Part shown: piece after piece, positions 6,501 to 7,160 of the stretch
Layout of the letters: each line of letters starts with the position of its first letter
Position numbering within the stretch: position 1 is the stretch's first letter
Source of the DNA: an uncultured Methylobacillus sp.
GTDB taxonomy: Bacteria; Pseudomonadota; Gammaproteobacteria; Burkholderiales; Methylophilaceae
NCBI GenBank assembly: GCA_946481235.1
Contig: CAMLME010000099.1
Coordinates: 1-7,160, forward strand
DNA length: 7,160 nt
Direction of reading: 5' to 3'
Notes under the pieces: model-generated
What the model saw: only the letters and a program-made list of their open reading frames with translations
Told to the model about the DNA's origin: nothing
Database searches by the model: none
Translations under genes and position numbers: made by a program

Positions 6501-6678
6501 CCTTGGCGTATTGCCGCTGGCGATTTCCAGCGGTGCCGGTGCCGGCGCCCGGCAGTCGGTCGGTACCGGCGTCATGGGCGGGATGATGGCCGCGACCTTC
6601 ATGGCGATCTTCTTCGTGCCGCTGTTCTACCGCCTGATCGCACGCAACGATAAAAAGAAAGAGGTTCACGATGCGTAA
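3532..6678 (+). CDS. RND multidrug efflux pump, HAE1 family inner-membrane transporter
   Basis: This 1048-residue proton-driven antiporter is the motor and substrate-selecting part of the tripartite pump and would act as a trimer. The start MNFSKFFINRPIFAAVLSIF is the classic HAE1 N-terminus. Twelve membrane segments can be placed near 12–29, 344–362, 369–386, 395–417, 446–466, 476–499, 536–555, 870–888, 894–914, 935–957, 981–1000 and 1013–1035, with two large periplasmic loops between segments 1–2 and 7–8. The proton-relay residues of AcrB all have equivalents: Asp410 and Asp411 (segment 4), Lys947 (segment 10), Arg978 and Thr985 (segment 11). The porter loop segments LGTLYINDFNKFGRTWQV and FPPPAIFGLGNAGGF look MexF/BpeF-like, while the C-terminal third is closer to AcrB. 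Compared with AcrB, about 12 extra residues lie between segments 9 and 10 (VFGALGLPIPPLA region, about 917–929). The weak GGGG at 3522–3525 may be its ribosome site. Its end overlaps the channel gene by eight bases. Confidence 0.97.
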   Translation: MNFSKFFINRPIFAAVLSIFIVLAGLAAMRSLPIAQYPEIAPPVVTVRAVYPGASAEVLEQTVAAPLESQINGVEHMMYMSSTSASSGVLEIQVTFNIGADAEQAALNVNNRVKQVEARLPLEVRRQGVTVEKGSSSFLQVIGFYSPDGTYDDLYTSNYVTLNVLDRIKRIPGTTNVQIFGAKDYAMRIWLKPDRMAQIGVSVNEVVAAVNSQNAQFAPGKIGQNPNGNDQELVYTITTQGRLSDPKAFEDIIVRSRSDGAEVRLKDIARVELGSKDYDFLGRVNGKPAVLVGVFLQPGANALGVAEEVNKAVDEMAQSFPKGLEHAVVYNTTRFVEVSIYEVVKTLTEAMILVFLVVLVFLQNLRATLIPSLVVPVSLLGTFAGLYLLGYSINTLTLFGMVLSIGIVVDDAIVVLENAERLMHERGMSPREATIEAMREVTGPVIAIMLVLISVFVPIAFIGGLAGELYRQFAITISISVMISGLVALTLTPALCATILRPEHKHENRFTRGFNRFFDWLTRHYTAGVAWMLKRAIVGVLLFIGMVAITAQLWRMTPTALVPDEDQGYYISAVFLPDGASLGRTDKVVNQVTDAILSNPANQYAIAFTGMDFLGGSFKNSAATIFASQKHWDERDMPTQALVGEFYGKTGGIKEALVLAFPPPAIFGLGNAGGFEFYIQNRGEGGPKKLNEVAQAFIAKASQDKNFAFAQTLWRAQTPQLFVDVDRARAAALGVNLEEAFTTLSATLGTLYINDFNKFGRTWQVLMSADSEYRHKPEDISALHVRGANNQMVPLSAFTTVRYSSGPDTLDRFNNLPAVKIMGSGVPGISSGEALANVDRIMKEILPPDFSYEWSGASFQEKRSSGASSLALGMAVIMVFFILAALYERWTLPFAVLLALPFGLFGALAAVWVRNLVFGALGLPIPPLANDVYFQIGLVTLLGLAAKNAILIVEFAIMKQHEDGMSAWDAVLEAARLRFRPILMTSLAFILGVLPLAISSGAGAGARQSVGTGVMGGMMAATFMAIFFVPLFYRLIARNDKKKEVHDA

Positions 6679-7160
6679 GAATATCGCTGCGATACTGCTA
6701 TCCGTTGTGTTGCTGCCCGCGTGCAGCTTTTTGCAGACAAATCATGAAAAGCCGGCGCCCGAATTGCCGGATCAATGGAAAACCACAAGCGAAGGCAAGC
6801 AAGCAAGCATTGCGGGTGAGCGCTGGTGGAACTTGTTCAATGACCCGGTGCTGGACAAGCTGGTTGATGAAGCGTTGCAGCACAACCATGATGTCGAAGC
6901 CGCCGCCGCCCGAATACTTGAAGCCGAAGCAGTTTTGGGCGTGACGGAAGCCGATCGCTATCCGATTGTAACGGCAGGTGGGGAAGGCAGCCGGACCGGT
7001 AACTCGCAGGCTACGGCCGTGCAGCAGCCGGGCATGCCGCGCGTTCAAAACAATGTGCGCGTTACCCTGAATGCCAGCTACGAGCTCGATATCTGGGGCA
7101 AGTACCGTCGCGCCAGCGATGCGGCGCGCGCGCAATTGCTGGCAGCAGAGTCCGCGCGCG
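6671..7160 (+). CDS. RND efflux outer-membrane channel, OprM/NodT family lipoprotein (5' part, cut by window end)
   Basis: An ATG at 6671 opens a frame that stays open for 163 codons to the window edge. It begins with a lipoprotein signal (MRKNIAAILLSVVLLPAC) and lipobox LPAC, with Cys18 as lipidation site. Then come features of the OprM/NodT outer-membrane factors: ERWWNLFNDPVLDKLVDEAL (about 54–73), a helical stretch on the pattern 'N-x-DVEAAAARI-x-EAEA', ADRYP (about 96–100), and the beta-strand signature ASYELDIWGKYRRASDAARA. The mature protein would form a trimeric barrel and alpha-helical tunnel that docks the adaptor hairpin. Translation starts within the end of the pump gene (8-base overlap), and GAGG at 6661–6664, six bases upstream, is a good ribosome site inside the pump's last codons, so the two should be translationally coupled. 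Most of the protein lies beyond the window. Confidence 0.94.
   Translation, partial: MRKNIAAILLSVVLLPACSFLQTNHEKPAPELPDQWKTTSEGKQASIAGERWWNLFNDPVLDKLVDEALQHNHDVEAAAARILEAEAVLGVTEADRYPIVTAGGEGSRTGNSQATAVQQPGMPRVQNNVRVTLNASYELDIWGKYRRASDAARAQLLAAESAR

Noticed and set aside
6090..6653. 187-codon plus-strand frame inside the 3' part of the pump gene
   Set aside because: It lies over conserved membrane segments 8–12 of the pump in another frame and is Arg/Gly-rich without domain character.
6795..6809. Tetranucleotide run GCAAGCAAGCAAGCA near the 5' end of the channel gene, considered as a phase-variation tract
   Set aside because: Fewer than four repeat units, in an otherwise intact frame; too short to suggest slippage-driven switching.

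Overview
The window is ordinary-looking proteobacterial chromosome of moderate GC, densely coded on both strands. Gene content and protein style (an ogt–xerD pair, an AcrR-type regulator divergent from an RND efflux operon) suggest a betaproteobacterium, perhaps of the Nitrosomonadales/Gallionellales group. That placement is an impression from protein resemblance, not a measured result.

Layout. Positions 1–186 hold the last 61 codons of a plus-strand gene, possibly transglutaminase-like. Four bases later comes ogt, an intact O6-alkylguanine-DNA alkyltransferase (191–676). The site-specific recombinase gene xerD (645–1541) starts inside the end of ogt. Converging on xerD from the minus strand is a TetR/AcrR-family repressor gene (1538–2158); the two genes overlap by four bases, TTAA, which supplies both stop codons. 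A 128-bp divergent control region (2159–2286) follows. A tripartite efflux operon then runs to the end of the window: a lipoprotein membrane-fusion adaptor (2287–3519), an HAE1-family RND pump (3532–6678) and the first 163 codons of an OprM/NodT-type outer-membrane channel (6671 onward, cut by the window edge).

How the genes work together. The adaptor, pump and channel should form one drug/proton antiport machine spanning both membranes, and the repressor is the obvious local controller. The most informative stretch is the divergent control region. It contains a 24-bp site (2244–2267) matching, as I recall it, the E. coli AcrR operator at 20 of 24 positions, including 19 in a row, and a second weaker copy (2214–2237) exactly 30 bp upstream. 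The upstream copy lies over the -35 elements of both predicted divergent promoters, and the downstream copy lies at the predicted efflux-operon transcription start. This predicts that one repressor shuts off both its own gene and the pump operon. The ogt–xerD pair is a separate DNA repair/chromosome segregation unit with no visible functional link to efflux.

No RNA genes, insertion sequences, CRISPR arrays or clear terminators were seen. There is no gene-free stretch above 300 bases. I found no evidence of a wholly undescribed system; the interest lies in the compact gene overlaps and the operator pair.
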